A DNA stretch of 64,000 nucleotides from Alistipes sp. GTDB taxonomy: Bacteria; Bacteroidota; Bacteroidia; Bacteroidales; Rikenellaceae. Made by a program: the position numbers and the translations under genes. The stretch is from positions 1 through 64,000 of the forward strand of contig JAFQCA010000023.1 in assembly GCA_017399485.1 (NCBI GenBank), written 5' to 3'. The notes beneath the pieces are model-generated. The model made no database searches. It had not been told where the DNA came from and saw only the letters and a list, made by a program, of their open reading frames with translations. This document shows positions 1-8,633 of the stretch, in pieces; within the stretch, counting starts at the first letter, position 1, and each line of letters begins with the position of its first letter.

Positions 1-138
1 AATTCTTTCTCTAATACCCACCATATACGGCTCCTTCTGCCAAATTTAACAATATGGTGAGGTAACACAAAAATGGTATATGTACCAACCACTTATCAAA
101 TTTCACCCTCATCCTGCCATTTTTACGCAAGTTCTTCG

Positions 139-146
139 TATCTTTG
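139..146 (+). promoter_or_regulatory. Bacteroidota -7 promoter box for the SGNH hydrolase gene
   Basis: TATCTTTG is an exact match to the TAnnTTTG -7 element. It would start transcription near 152, leaving a leader of about 20 bases before the ATG at 172. It rules out the longer reading frame that opens at 73. Nothing else is recognisable in bases 1-138. Confidence 0.7.
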
Positions 147-171
147 TTATTGGACTAAAACAAATTGCCTT

Positions 172-948
172 ATGAAACGTATTATTGCTCTTCTTTTTAT
201 GTTGATGCCTTGTGCCGTGATGGCTCAAGAAGCAAAACAAGACTCACTACGATTGTTGTTTGTGGGTAATAGTTACACCTATTATAACGACCTTCCGCAA
301 ATGGTCTATGAGATAGCCAAAACGAAAAAGAAAAAACTATCCGTCAGGAGCGTTACAAAGGGTGGCGAGCGCCTTAAGGGCCATCTCAATAATGAGAAGT
401 TGCGCGAGATGCTTACATCCGAGAAGTGGGATTTTGTCATATTGCAGGAGCAGAGTAGCGCCCCTGCCAAGCAGACCGAAACGGTCATTGCCGATATATA
501 TCCTGCTGCCAAATCGCTGGATAGCCTTATACACGTTGGCTCGCCCGATGCAAAGACCATATTCTATATGACGTGGGGCCATAAATATGGTACAACTCAC
601 AAGATTGAGAACTATCCTTTGGCCTATACCTACGAAGGGATGCAGGAGCGAATCAAAACTACCTATCTGGAGATGACCTATCAGAACAATGCTGTATGCG
701 CTCCCGTAGGTATGGCGTGGCAGCGTGTACGTCAGGAACGTCCCGATTATCAACTCTATATTCACGATTGTTCTCACCCATCGAAATTAGGTACCTATCT
801 TGCCGCAAATGTTATCTATACAGTTCTTTTTGGCGAACGCTATCAGACCACTTACACCGCAGGTTTTGCGAGCGAAAAGGCTGAATACATCCAACGCACA
901 GCCCAAGAGACTGTATTCCAAAATAAGGATGTATTAAATATCAAGTAA
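172..948 (+). CDS. Secreted SGNH/GDSL-type hydrolase
   Basis: A 258-residue exported hydrolase. Residues 1-18 form a signal peptide ending near VMA-Q. The block I motif follows as FVGNSYTYYND with the likely nucleophile Ser34, and the C-terminal HDCSHP at about 198-203 supplies the Asp199/His202 pair expected of the SGNH fold. Family members remove acyl or acetyl groups from polysaccharides or lipids; the substrate cannot be read from sequence. The ATG at 172 was chosen because an exact -7 promoter box lies at 139-146, inside the longer open frame. It is a single-gene unit, with a convergent enzyme gene immediately downstream. Confidence 0.85.
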   Translation: MKRIIALLFMLMPCAVMAQEAKQDSLRLLFVGNSYTYYNDLPQMVYEIAKTKKKKLSVRSVTKGGERLKGHLNNEKLREMLTSEKWDFVILQEQSSAPAKQTETVIADIYPAAKSLDSLIHVGSPDAKTIFYMTWGHKYGTTHKIENYPLAYTYEGMQERIKTTYLEMTYQNNAVCAPVGMAWQRVRQERPDYQLYIHDCSHPSKLGTYLAANVIYTVLFGERYQTTYTAGFASEKAEYIQRTAQETVFQNKDVLNIK

Positions 949-962
949 TTTAGTTGTACTAT

Positions 963-996
963 TTTGGCGGGTGGGGGCTTACTTCCATCCGCCAAA
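963..996. terminator. Hairpin between convergent genes, probable bidirectional terminator
   Basis: A 12-bp arm at 963-974 (TTTGGCGGGTGG) pairs with 985-996 with one G-T wobble and a 10-base loop. It overlaps the last codons of the minus-strand dehydrogenase gene. Neither side has a clear U-run, so termination is inferred from position and stem strength. Confidence 0.45.
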
Positions 997-1956
997 GTAT
1001 CTCATAAACTGCATTCTCTCCAAAGAGTCTGCATTCTCTGCGTCGTTGGCGCTCATCATTGCGCGAAACTCCTCTATGCTATGATAGTTGTGGCGACGAC
1101 ACCACTCTTCGATAAACTCCAATGCTGAGGCTATCCAGCCGTTGCCGTTGCGATATATAGCACTGCATACTTCGACTGCCGTAGCCCCTGCAAGCAGTGA
1201 TTTTACGACGGCGGCTCCGCTATGCACTCCGCCCGATAGAGCAAAAGATATACCCTGAACGGCAGCCGATGCAATGCCCACCCAGCGTAGAGGATTGACC
1301 AAGTCCGAAGGTTGGCTAACGACTTTTGCGGATGAATACTCCATCTGTTCGATGTCGATATCTATCTGGTAAGGCCTATTAAAAAATACCACTCCATTTG
1401 CTCCATACGCCTTAATGCGTTCTGCCACGCTTACGGGATTGGTTATGTTGGCTCCTAATTTCACAATAATAGGAATCGTTATTCTCTTTCGTATAGCCTC
1501 TAATATGGCGATATGTCGTTGTTCGTAATCTCCATCCCTGTAGTCGCGTGAGGTTGCGAGCCCCATCACATTCAACTCCAACGCATCGGCCCCTGCTTGC
1601 TCTATGGCCTCAGCAAACGCCACCCATTCGCCAACGCTGCGACAACAGATGCTGGCGATAATAGGTATGCTGCATAAGTGTTTGGATTGGCGAATGACAT
1701 CAATATACTCACGTAGATGTTCGGCTCGCAGATAACCCTGCATATAGTCTGCTGCCTCTACGTGTTCGCCCACCTCTTGCAGATGGTCTGTTTCGCGGAT
1801 GATGCTCTCTTCGAAAAGCGACTTCAGTACAATGGCTGCGGCACCCGCTTGTTCGAAGGCGAGATTATTTTCGGGTTTGTATGTAAGTACGCAACTGCTT
1901 ATGATTATTGGGTTACGTAACTCCAATGTCGCAAATTTTGTCTTTAGGCTTGTCAT
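979..1956 (-). CDS. Dihydroorotate dehydrogenase-like FMN protein
   Basis: A 325-residue cytosolic TIM-barrel flavoprotein of the dihydroorotate dehydrogenase-like group common in Bacteroidota. The start is like class 1 enzymes (ATLELRNPIIISSC at residues 7-20), with an ELNVMGL substrate-side segment, IPIIVKLGAN near the middle, and ALSGGVHSG / GATAVEVCSAIYR forming the phosphate-binding end for FMN. A separate pyrD is not visible here, so a role in pyrimidine synthesis is not established and another oxidoreductase function is possible. I chose the ATG at 1956; the longer frame from 2004 adds 16 unsupported residues. The gene diverges from the AraC gene across about 180 bases. Confidence 0.8.
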   Translation of the reverse strand: MTSLKTKFATLELRNPIIISSCVLTYKPENNLAFEQAGAAAIVLKSLFEESIIRETDHLQEVGEHVEAADYMQGYLRAEHLREYIDVIRQSKHLCSIPIIASICCRSVGEWVAFAEAIEQAGADALELNVMGLATSRDYRDGDYEQRHIAILEAIRKRITIPIIVKLGANITNPVSVAERIKAYGANGVVFFNRPYQIDIDIEQMEYSSAKVVSQPSDLVNPLRWVGIASAAVQGISFALSGGVHSGAAVVKSLLAGATAVEVCSAIYRNGNGWIASALEFIEEWCRRHNYHSIEEFRAMMSANDAENADSLERMQFMRYFGGWK

Positions 1957-2110
1957 ACTAACTGCTGTTTTACACATTGATGTGCAAATAGTAGGCCGAA
2001 ACAACTTTTCAAGGTAGTTGCGAATTAATAGAAATGTTCAATCTAACCCTAAAATGGCTTGTTTATTGACCTGAAATCGTTAAAAAACGTTCATTGTCGC
2101 AAATTTTATT

Positions 2111-2118
2111 TATATTTG
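2111..2118 (+). promoter_or_regulatory. -7 promoter box for the AraC-family gene
   Basis: TATATTTG matches TAnnTTTG exactly and lies 20 bases before the ATG at 2139. It falls inside the longer open frame from 2094 and so argues against that start. Confidence 0.65.
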
Positions 2119-2138
2119 CCTACAATAAAACCAATAGT

Positions 2139-3017
2139 ATGATGCCACGTAGAAGGTTATCGCCAAATAGCAGGGGTAAGAGTGCTACCGTCGTGGAGAA
2201 TGCACTCTTTACATATATTGATAGTACGGAATACGATTCGCTGATAAATCCTGGTAATCTGCCTCACGCCCTACGACGAGGAGGTATATTTATTTGTTTG
2301 GGCGGTGAAGGCGATGTGATTATCAATGAGAATAAATATCACTTGAGCCGTAATACAATGTGTGTAGCATTCCCAGGAACAATCATACAAGCGTTTGATA
2401 CGGAGGAGGGTTTTGAGAGTTATACGCTTGCCATCGATATTGATTTTTTGCGCGAACTCAACATACCGTCAGCAAACTCCATACATATATCAATGCGCGA
2501 AAATCCGTGTGTTGTGCTCACTGACGAGGAGTTGCAAAGCATTATGGAGATTTGCAAGATGATGCATCGCAAGGATTCGCGTACTCAACACCCTTATCAT
2601 CAGCAGATAAATGTGCTGACGCTCACCTTACTGTGTTTCGAGTTGGCGGGAATCTATCTGCGCGATATACCCGTCAAGCGACAACCTTGTACCCGTCAAG
2701 ATATGATTTTCCGTCGATTTATGACTCTGTTGGCAACCGATATAACCACTTCGCGTGAGGTGAAATATTATGCCGACAAGTTGTGTATATCGCCCAAATA
2801 TTTGACCATCGTGACACGCCAGATGTCATCACGTAGCGCATCGGATTGGATTACCCGCTCGGCCATACTCAATGCTAAGGCAAAACTTGCAACAACAAAT
2901 CTTACCGTGCAACAGATTTCCGACCAACTTAATTTCCCCAATCCATCATTTTTTGGTCAATATTTTTTGCGCCATACCGGTATGACGCCAAAGGAGTATC
3001 GACGTTCAAAGATGTAA
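2139..3017 (+). CDS. AraC-family transcriptional regulator
   Basis: A 292-residue regulator with the usual AraC layout. The N-terminal two thirds resembles a cupin-like sensor (GGEGDVIINENKYHLSR), and the C-terminal 100 residues carry two helix-turn-helix units: KYYADKLCISPKYLTIVTRQ and a second one ending FPNPSFFGQYFLRHTG then MTPKEYR, the family signature. The ligand and targets are unknown. The start at 2139 (ATGATG) follows an exact -7 box by 20 bases. Divergence from the dehydrogenase-like gene makes that gene a possible target, but no operator repeat is evident between them. Confidence 0.88.
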   Translation: MMPRRRLSPNSRGKSATVVENALFTYIDSTEYDSLINPGNLPHALRRGGIFICLGGEGDVIINENKYHLSRNTMCVAFPGTIIQAFDTEEGFESYTLAIDIDFLRELNIPSANSIHISMRENPCVVLTDEELQSIMEICKMMHRKDSRTQHPYHQQINVLTLTLLCFELAGIYLRDIPVKRQPCTRQDMIFRRFMTLLATDITTSREVKYYADKLCISPKYLTIVTRQMSSRSASDWITRSAILNAKAKLATTNLTVQQISDQLNFPNPSFFGQYFLRHTGMTPKEYRRSKM

Positions 3018-3035
3018 ACGTAATAAAATAGTAAT

Positions 3036-3806
3036 ATGACTGCACTATATAATAATATAATTTTCGGCCCTGTTCAATCGCGCCGCTTGGGCCTTTCGTT
3101 GGGCGTGAATCTTCTTCCCGTAGAGTCAAAGTTGTGTAGTTTTGACTGTATATATTGTGAGTGTGGATGGAACGGTGACCACGTCGGACCTCGTCGTTTT
3201 AATAGCCGCGAGGATGTAAAGGATATGCTTGCCGCAACGCTTAACAGGATGTGTGACGAAGGCCGTTTGCCCGATGTGATAACATTTGCAGGCAACGGAG
3301 AGCCTACGATGCACCCCGATTTTGAGCAGATTATCGATGATACTATCTCTTTGCGTGACCAACTCTGTCCTTCGGCAAAAGTCTCGGTATTAAGTAATGC
3401 TACACAGATTCATCGTGAGGATGTCTGCCGTGCGTTGCGTAGAGTGGATAACAATATTCTGAAATTGGACTCTGCCTTCGATGCTACGGCTCGACTTGTG
3501 AATAATCCCGCAGCAAATTACTCTGTCGCTGCAACGGTTGAGCGAATGAAACAATTCAGTGGGCAGTTCACGCTGCAAACGATGTTCTTGCGTGGAGAGT
3601 ATCAGGGCCAACATATCGACAACACTACTGCTGAAGAGGTTGCAGCGTGGTTGGAGTGCGTCAAGCATACCGCCCCGCGACAGGTTATGGTCTATTCGCT
3701 TGACCGTGATACTCCTTGCAAAACGCTGGAAAAGGTTAGCCGCGAGGAACTTACCCTGATAGCCAAGCAGGTGGAAGCCTTAGGTATTCCCTGCTCGGTG
3801 GCATAA
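3036..3806 (+). CDS. Radical SAM protein (COG0731-like)
   Basis: A 256-residue radical SAM protein. The [4Fe-4S] motif is CSFDCIYC near residues 34-41, preceded by FGPVQSRRLGLSLGVNLLP, which is characteristic of the COG0731 group related to wybutosine-type Fe-S oxidoreductases. TFAGNGEPTMHPDF is the GxGEP-like SAM-binding stretch. The reaction is not known for the bacterial members. It begins 18 bases after the AraC gene and is probably transcribed with it. The next gene, dxs, has its own promoter. Confidence 0.82.
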   Translation: MTALYNNIIFGPVQSRRLGLSLGVNLLPVESKLCSFDCIYCECGWNGDHVGPRRFNSREDVKDMLAATLNRMCDEGRLPDVITFAGNGEPTMHPDFEQIIDDTISLRDQLCPSAKVSVLSNATQIHREDVCRALRRVDNNILKLDSAFDATARLVNNPAANYSVAATVERMKQFSGQFTLQTMFLRGEYQGQHIDNTTAEEVAAWLECVKHTAPRQVMVYSLDRDTPCKTLEKVSREELTLIAKQVEALGIPCSVA

Positions 3807-3829
3807 GGAGGTATAAACTAATTCTTATT

Positions 3830-3861
3830 TTTGCATAATTGTTATAATTTCCATATATTTG
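3830..3861 (+). promoter_or_regulatory. dxs promoter with -33 and -7 elements
   Basis: TTTG at 3830-3833 and TATATTTG at 3854-3861 are separated by 20 bases, the standard Bacteroidota arrangement. Transcription should start near 3867-3869, very close to the start codon, so the mRNA is nearly leaderless. Confidence 0.7.
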
Positions 3862-3876
3862 TATTCAATGGAAACT

Positions 3877-5760
3877 ATGCAACATATCGATTACGACCTA
3901 TTATACAGAGTAAATTCGCCAGCCGAACTCAAAAGACTTGCGGTATCGCAACTGCCCCAATATTGTAACGAGCTGCGCCAATATATCATCGAGGAGTGTT
4001 CGAAAAATCCCGGACATTTAGCCTCGAGTTTGGGTACTATTGAGTTGACTGTAGCCCTGCATTATGTATATGATACTCCGTTTGATAAACTTGTTTGGGA
4101 CGTAGGACATCAGGCCTATGCGCATAAGATTATCACCGAGCGTCGCGACCTCTTTCCGACCAATAGGAAGATGGGGGGTATAAGCGGTTTTCCGCGTATG
4201 GCCGAAAGTCAATATGATGCATTCGGTGCGGGTCACTCTTCGACTTCGATATCTGCTGCCTATGGTTTGGCTAAGGCTGCCGAGTTGCAGGGCGTGGATA
4301 ATCACGTTGTCGCCATCATCGGAGATGGTGCTATGACGGGTGGTTTGGCCTTCGAGGGCTTGAATAACGCAGGAGAGAAGAAAAAGGGTAAGTTGTTGGT
4401 TATCTTTAACGATAATGAGATGGCCATTGACCGAGCGACAGGTGCGTTGGATAACTATCTGGCCCGTATGTCCACTTCGCGTCTGTATAACTCCTTCAAA
4501 CGTCGTCTTTGGAGTGTTTTTGCGCATATACCACCGTTGTTGCGCTTTTGTCAAAGAGTGGGAAACGCTATCAAACAGGGCCTCTTGAAAAACAGTAACC
4601 TCTTTGAGAGTCTTAATTTCCGATATTTTGGTCAGTTGGATGGCCATAATGTCGAGGAGTTGGTGCGTATGCTGATGGCTCTAAAGGATATTGATGAGCC
4701 CAAATTGCTCCACGTCAGGACCATTAAGGGTAAGGGTTATACCCCTGCTGAAGATAATCAATCTATATGGCACGCTCCGGGCCGATTTAATCCCGACACG
4801 GGTGAGCGTATTCCATCGAAGGATTCTGCGGCTCGTTATCAGGATGTATTTGGCAAGACGCTGGTTGAGTTGGCTTGCAAGAACTCTACGATTGTCGGTA
4901 TTACTCCCGCTATGCCGTCGGGTTGCTCGATGAATATTATGATGCAGGAGATGCCCGACAGATGTTTCGATGTCGGTATTGCCGAAGGTCACGCTGTGAC
5001 GTTTTCGGCAGGTTTGGCGGCAGGCGGTATGCATCCTGTATGTAATATATACTCTTCGTTTATGCAGCGTGCCTATGATAATGTGATACACGATGTCGCA
5101 TTGCAGAATCTGCCTGTCACATTCTGTCTCGACAGAGGCGGCTTGGTCGGCGAGGATGGCGCAACGCATCACGGAGCCTTCGATTTGGCATATTTCAGTT
5201 GTATCCCCAATATGATTGTGGCCTCACCGACAGATGAGTTGGAGTTGCGTAATCTGCTCTATTCGGCTGTCAATACCCCGTCGCCTTATTCAATACGCTA
5301 TCCGCGTGGTTGTGGTGTCGGTGTCAAGTGGGAGGGTGAACCATTTAAGGAAATCCCCATAGGTAAGGGCCGCAAATTAAAGGATGGCCACGATGTTGCA
5401 GTTCTTACCATTGGCCCTGTAGCCTCTTTCGCCTACGAGGCAATTAAGAATATAGAGTTAGCTGATGGTGTAACCATCGCTCACTACGATTTGCGCTTTG
5501 CAAAACCTCTCGATGAGGAGTTGCTCCACGAGGTAGGTCGTATATTCAGTAAGGTTATTACCGTCGAGGATGGTGTTCTGCGTGGAGGTGTAGGCGAAGC
5601 CGTCGTGAAATTCTTTAATGACAGCGGCTACGACATTGCGGTCAAGACGTTGGGTATAGACGATAAGTTTATCGAGCACGGTACCCCTGCTCAACTCTAT
5701 GCCTTATGTGGGTATGACGCAGCGGGCATCGAGCAACAAATCAAGTCGATACTACGATGA
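3877..5760 (+). CDS. dxs: 1-deoxy-D-xylulose-5-phosphate synthase
   Basis: Condenses pyruvate with glyceraldehyde 3-phosphate using thiamine diphosphate, the first step of the MEP isoprenoid pathway. It is 627 residues, the normal length. Near the N-terminus are NPGHLASSLGTIELTVALH and DVGHQAYAHK; the TPP/Mg site is GDGAMTGG plus the downstream NDNEMAI; the central transketolase pyrimidine domain has DVGIAEGHAVTFSAGLA and FCLDRGGLVGEDGATHHG. Possible starts are 3868 and 3877; 3877 aligns best with the family and leaves a leader of about ten bases after the promoter. The stop overlaps the next start as ATGA. Confidence 0.95.
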   Translation: MQHIDYDLLYRVNSPAELKRLAVSQLPQYCNELRQYIIEECSKNPGHLASSLGTIELTVALHYVYDTPFDKLVWDVGHQAYAHKIITERRDLFPTNRKMGGISGFPRMAESQYDAFGAGHSSTSISAAYGLAKAAELQGVDNHVVAIIGDGAMTGGLAFEGLNNAGEKKKGKLLVIFNDNEMAIDRATGALDNYLARMSTSRLYNSFKRRLWSVFAHIPPLLRFCQRVGNAIKQGLLKNSNLFESLNFRYFGQLDGHNVEELVRMLMALKDIDEPKLLHVRTIKGKGYTPAEDNQSIWHAPGRFNPDTGERIPSKDSAARYQDVFGKTLVELACKNSTIVGITPAMPSGCSMNIMMQEMPDRCFDVGIAEGHAVTFSAGLAAGGMHPVCNIYSSFMQRAYDNVIHDVALQNLPVTFCLDRGGLVGEDGATHHGAFDLAYFSCIPNMIVASPTDELELRNLLYSAVNTPSPYSIRYPRGCGVGVKWEGEPFKEIPIGKGRKLKDGHDVAVLTIGPVASFAYEAIKNIELADGVTIAHYDLRFAKPLDEELLHEVGRIFSKVITVEDGVLRGGVGEAVVKFFNDSGYDIAVKTLGIDDKFIEHGTPAQLYALCGYDAAGIEQQIKSILR

Positions 5761-6623
5761 AGAGGTCGATTATCCTGATTTTTCTTATCCTTACAGCCGC
5801 CGTTGCCATAGCGCAACCTAAAGAGGAGTTGGTAGGGGAGTTGGAGCGTCTGCTTAATGTCAATGACCTTCTGCCACAACACATAGAGATTAACGGTACG
5901 ACACAAGGATTTGCCATTTATGGTCGCTATGCCTTCTCGATGCACGACAAGGGGCAATGTGTCATTATCGACCTTAAGCGAAATCGTTTTGTCAATACAT
6001 TCATTCTGGACGGCAATACGGGGCACTGCAATAATGCCTCGTTTGGCGTAGAGCGTTATAGCCGAAAGTCGCAATTCCCTCTCTTCTACGTTACAGAGTG
6101 CCGAGGCGAGAGAGCCTGCTATGTAAACGATATTACGACAGAGGGTGCGCGTCTTGTCCAGAAGATATTTTACGATGGCGAGGAGATTACAGGCCCTTGC
6201 GATTGGGCGGTTGATGCCGCCCGTAAACGTATATATCTGTATTGTACCATTGGGACGTTACGCTGGCTCAAGTGGTTCCCGTTGCCGCGCTTGGCCGATT
6301 CTGATGCTGAAGGCGAGGTGCATCTGCAAGCAGAGGATGCTTTAGGTAGTATCCCCGCGGGGGATATTGCAATACCTCAAGGTAGCCATATCTATAAAGA
6401 CGTAATCTTCCTGCCCGACGGAGTGCCTTCGCGTGGAGTGCTTCGTCTGCACGCCTCAAATGTCGTAAACGGCAAGAAACTGATGAATCTCGATTTGTCG
6501 GATATAGGCTTGGAGCCCGAAGGGGTAGCCACTCATCGCGGTTATCTCTATATCTCGTTCCACACGCCCCGCAAGAATCGCGACAACGTCATATATCGTA
6601 CAAAAATTACTCGACGTAATTAG
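5757..6623 (+). CDS. Secreted protein of unknown function, propeller-like
   Basis: A 288-residue protein beginning with a signal peptide (residues 1-19, IAQ-P). It overlaps the dxs stop by four bases, so the two are translationally coupled. Repeated short beta-strand patterns (YAFSMHDKGQCVIIDLKRN, FPLFYVTECRG, KRIYLYCTIG, DVIFLPDG, GYLYISFHT) suggest a beta-propeller-like fold, which is an inference. I do not recognise a family. Its 3' end overlaps the convergent lipocalin gene by 17 bases. Confidence 0.75.
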   Translation: MKRSIILIFLILTAAVAIAQPKEELVGELERLLNVNDLLPQHIEINGTTQGFAIYGRYAFSMHDKGQCVIIDLKRNRFVNTFILDGNTGHCNNASFGVERYSRKSQFPLFYVTECRGERACYVNDITTEGARLVQKIFYDGEEITGPCDWAVDAARKRIYLYCTIGTLRWLKWFPLPRLADSDAEGEVHLQAEDALGSIPAGDIAIPQGSHIYKDVIFLPDGVPSRGVLRLHASNVVNGKKLMNLDLSDIGLEPEGVATHRGYLYISFHTPRKNRDNVIYRTKITRRN

Positions 6624-7149
6624 CATCGAATATTAACTTCGATGTGTCGTAACCTCTTTCGCGAGCCAATTGCAGAATGTGGTTTATGACCTCATTGCTC
6701 ATCTTGGGCTTGCGCGATAGAATCCATAAATATTTCGGTGAGCGACTTCCAATCAGGGCCCACTCGCCATTTTGCCCCATCTCCAGAATGTTGTAATCCG
6801 AGTAGAAAAACATAAAGAACGACACCCGCAATCGCCCAGCCTCTGCTGTGGTCTTTGCCTTACCGATGGCCTCCACCTGTTTGCCGTCGCGTACTCCGCG
6901 GTTGATGACACGCACCTTTCCGTCAGGTTGTAGAATATATTCGGCAGTCACGTTACTCATCCCTCGCTCGAAACTGTGGTCGAAGCGAGCCACCTCATAC
7001 CAACGGCCCATAAAATTGTGTAAATCGAGTGATGGCACAACGCTGCGGTCAATATCGCCCTTCATAGCGCATCGTCCCGTCAGTGCGCACAGCGTAAACA
7101 AAATAGTAAGCAATAAAAGCAAAGCACGAATTTTTAGCGTATGTTTCAT
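6607..7149 (-). CDS. Blc-type lipocalin
   Basis: A 180-residue lipocalin with an N-terminal hydrophobic export signal (residues 5-23). The family signature GRWYEVARFDHSFERGM is intact, followed by VTAEYILQPDGKVRVINRG and a C-terminal YLWILSRKPKM strand as in bacterial outer-membrane lipocalins. These bind lipids or lysophospholipids in the envelope. A Cys precedes the mature part but the lipobox is poor (TGRC), so acylation is doubtful. The start at 7149 was chosen because the upstream 32 residues are low quality and would bury the signal peptide. The stop lies within the convergent gene. Confidence 0.85.
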   Translation of the reverse strand: MKHTLKIRALLLLLTILFTLCALTGRCAMKGDIDRSVVPSLDLHNFMGRWYEVARFDHSFERGMSNVTAEYILQPDGKVRVINRGVRDGKQVEAIGKAKTTAEAGRLRVSFFMFFYSDYNILEMGQNGEWALIGSRSPKYLWILSRKPKMSNEVINHILQLARERGYDTSKLIFDANYVE

Positions 7150-7229
7150 AATCGTTTTTTTATACGCTATTGCAAAAATCGTACTTTTATTTGTCGGAGG
7201 GAAGCAAACAATTTTTTCCGCACAAAAAA

Positions 7230-7262
7230 AACTCCGTAACTGCATTGTGAAGTTACGGAGTT
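7230..7262 (-). terminator. Intrinsic terminator of the alpha-oxoamine synthase gene
   Basis: A perfect 12-bp stem, AACTCCGTAACT (7230-7241) with 7251-7262, and a 9-base loop. On the minus strand it is followed by seven T residues (complement of 7224-7230), a textbook rho-independent terminator. Confidence 0.85.
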
Positions 7263-7309
7263 GATTATTTCTCGGCTCACGCTTGCTGCGTTATGCCTAA
7301 TTATTACGC

Positions 7310-8581
7310 TTATCTCACCTTAAACTCGGGGTCAGCCTTCTGCGGGATAGGCATCGATGCGTAGTAACCTGCATCGAACTTCTCGCGTACAGCCTTAAAT
7401 GCCTCGATAGTGCGCTCAACATCCTCCATAGTGTGTGCTGCTGTGGGGATGATACGCAAGATAATCTCGCCCTTCGGGATTACGGGGTAGATTACAATCG
7501 AGCAGAAGATACCATAGTTCTCGCGCAAATCAACGATAAGGTTAGTACCCTCCTCGTTACCGCCCTTCATATAGACGGGTGTTACAGGTGACTGTGTAAC
7601 GCCAATCTCAAAGCCGTTCTCCTTGAAACCATTCTGGATGGCACGAGTAATCTCCCACAACTTCTCCTGATATTCGGGGTGGTTGCGGATGAGGTCCAAA
7701 CGCTTCAAGGCGCCGATAACCATAGGCATAGGCAACGACTTAGCGTACAACTGTGAACGCATATTGTAGCGGAACAGGTTAATCAACCAACGTGGACCGC
7801 TCACGAATGCACCGATACCGGCCATTGACTTTGCAAAGGTGTTGAACAATACATCCACGCCATCGACAACGCCAAAGTGTGCCGCAGTACCGCGACCACC
7901 AGGACCCATAGTACCAAAACCGTGAGCATCGTCAACCAACAGACGGAAGTTGAAATCCTTCTTAGCCTTAACGATAACATCCAAGAAGCCCAAGTCACCC
8001 TTCATTCCGAATACACCCTCAGTGATTACCAATACACCACCGCGCTGTGACTCTGCCAAGTCGGTAGCGTGCTGCAACTGCAAACGCAATGACTCCTCGT
8101 TATTGTGAGCATATACGAATCGCTTGCCCTTGTGCATACGCAAACCGTCGATGATACAAGCGTGGCACTCAGCATCGTAAACCACAACGTCACGAGGTGA
8201 GAGCAAGCAGTCGATAATAGAAATCATACCCTGATAACCGAAGTTCAAAAGGAAAGCATCCTCCTTACCTACGAACTCTGCCAATTCGCGCTCCAACTGC
8301 TCGTGGTACTTTGTCTGACCACTCATCATACGAGCACCCATCGGGGCTGCCATACCAAACTCCTTTGCACCTGCAGCATCTGCCTCGCGCACTTCGGGGT
8401 GGTTAGCCAATCCGAGATAGTTGTTCAAACTCCAGTTAAGCATCTCCTTGCCGCGGAAACGCATATGAGGGCCCAACTCACCCTCCAATTTCGGGAATGC
8501 AAAGTAACCGTGTACCAACTGCATATATTGACCAATCGGGCCACCGGTATTCTTCTCTAATCTTTCGAAAATATCTACCAT
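7310..8581 (-). CDS. Alpha-oxoamine synthase family PLP enzyme, probable serine palmitoyltransferase
   Basis: A 423-residue PLP-dependent acyltransferase. LNWSLNNYLGLANHPEV and MGARMMSGQTKYHEQLE are the substrate-loop motifs, DDAHGFGTMGPGGRGT holds the PLP-ring Asp/His, and NTFAKSMAGIGAF contains the Schiff-base lysine. The TFxKS form is closer to serine palmitoyltransferase than to the GTLGKA of glycine C-acetyltransferase (Kbl). Serine palmitoyltransferase makes 3-ketosphinganine, and sphingolipids are known in Bacteroidales. A Kbl-like role remains possible. It is monocistronic and ends at a strong terminator. Confidence 0.82.
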   Translation of the reverse strand: MVDIFERLEKNTGGPIGQYMQLVHGYFAFPKLEGELGPHMRFRGKEMLNWSLNNYLGLANHPEVREADAAGAKEFGMAAPMGARMMSGQTKYHEQLERELAEFVGKEDAFLLNFGYQGMISIIDCLLSPRDVVVYDAECHACIIDGLRMHKGKRFVYAHNNEESLRLQLQHATDLAESQRGGVLVITEGVFGMKGDLGFLDVIVKAKKDFNFRLLVDDAHGFGTMGPGGRGTAAHFGVVDGVDVLFNTFAKSMAGIGAFVSGPRWLINLFRYNMRSQLYAKSLPMPMVIGALKRLDLIRNHPEYQEKLWEITRAIQNGFKENGFEIGVTQSPVTPVYMKGGNEEGTNLIVDLRENYGIFCSIVIYPVIPKGEIILRIIPTAAHTMEDVERTIEAFKAVREKFDAGYYASMPIPQKADPEFKVR

Positions 8582-8633
8582 AATAGTTTATATTTATTGA
8601 GTTATTAGTTTTTTGCTATACAAAGAAACACAT

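Noticed and set aside
73..171. Longer N-terminus for the SGNH hydrolase
   Set aside because: An exact promoter box at 139-146 lies inside it and the signal peptide begins at 172.
2094..2138. Longer N-terminus for the AraC regulator
   Set aside because: It contains the promoter box at 2111-2118, so transcription would start after it.
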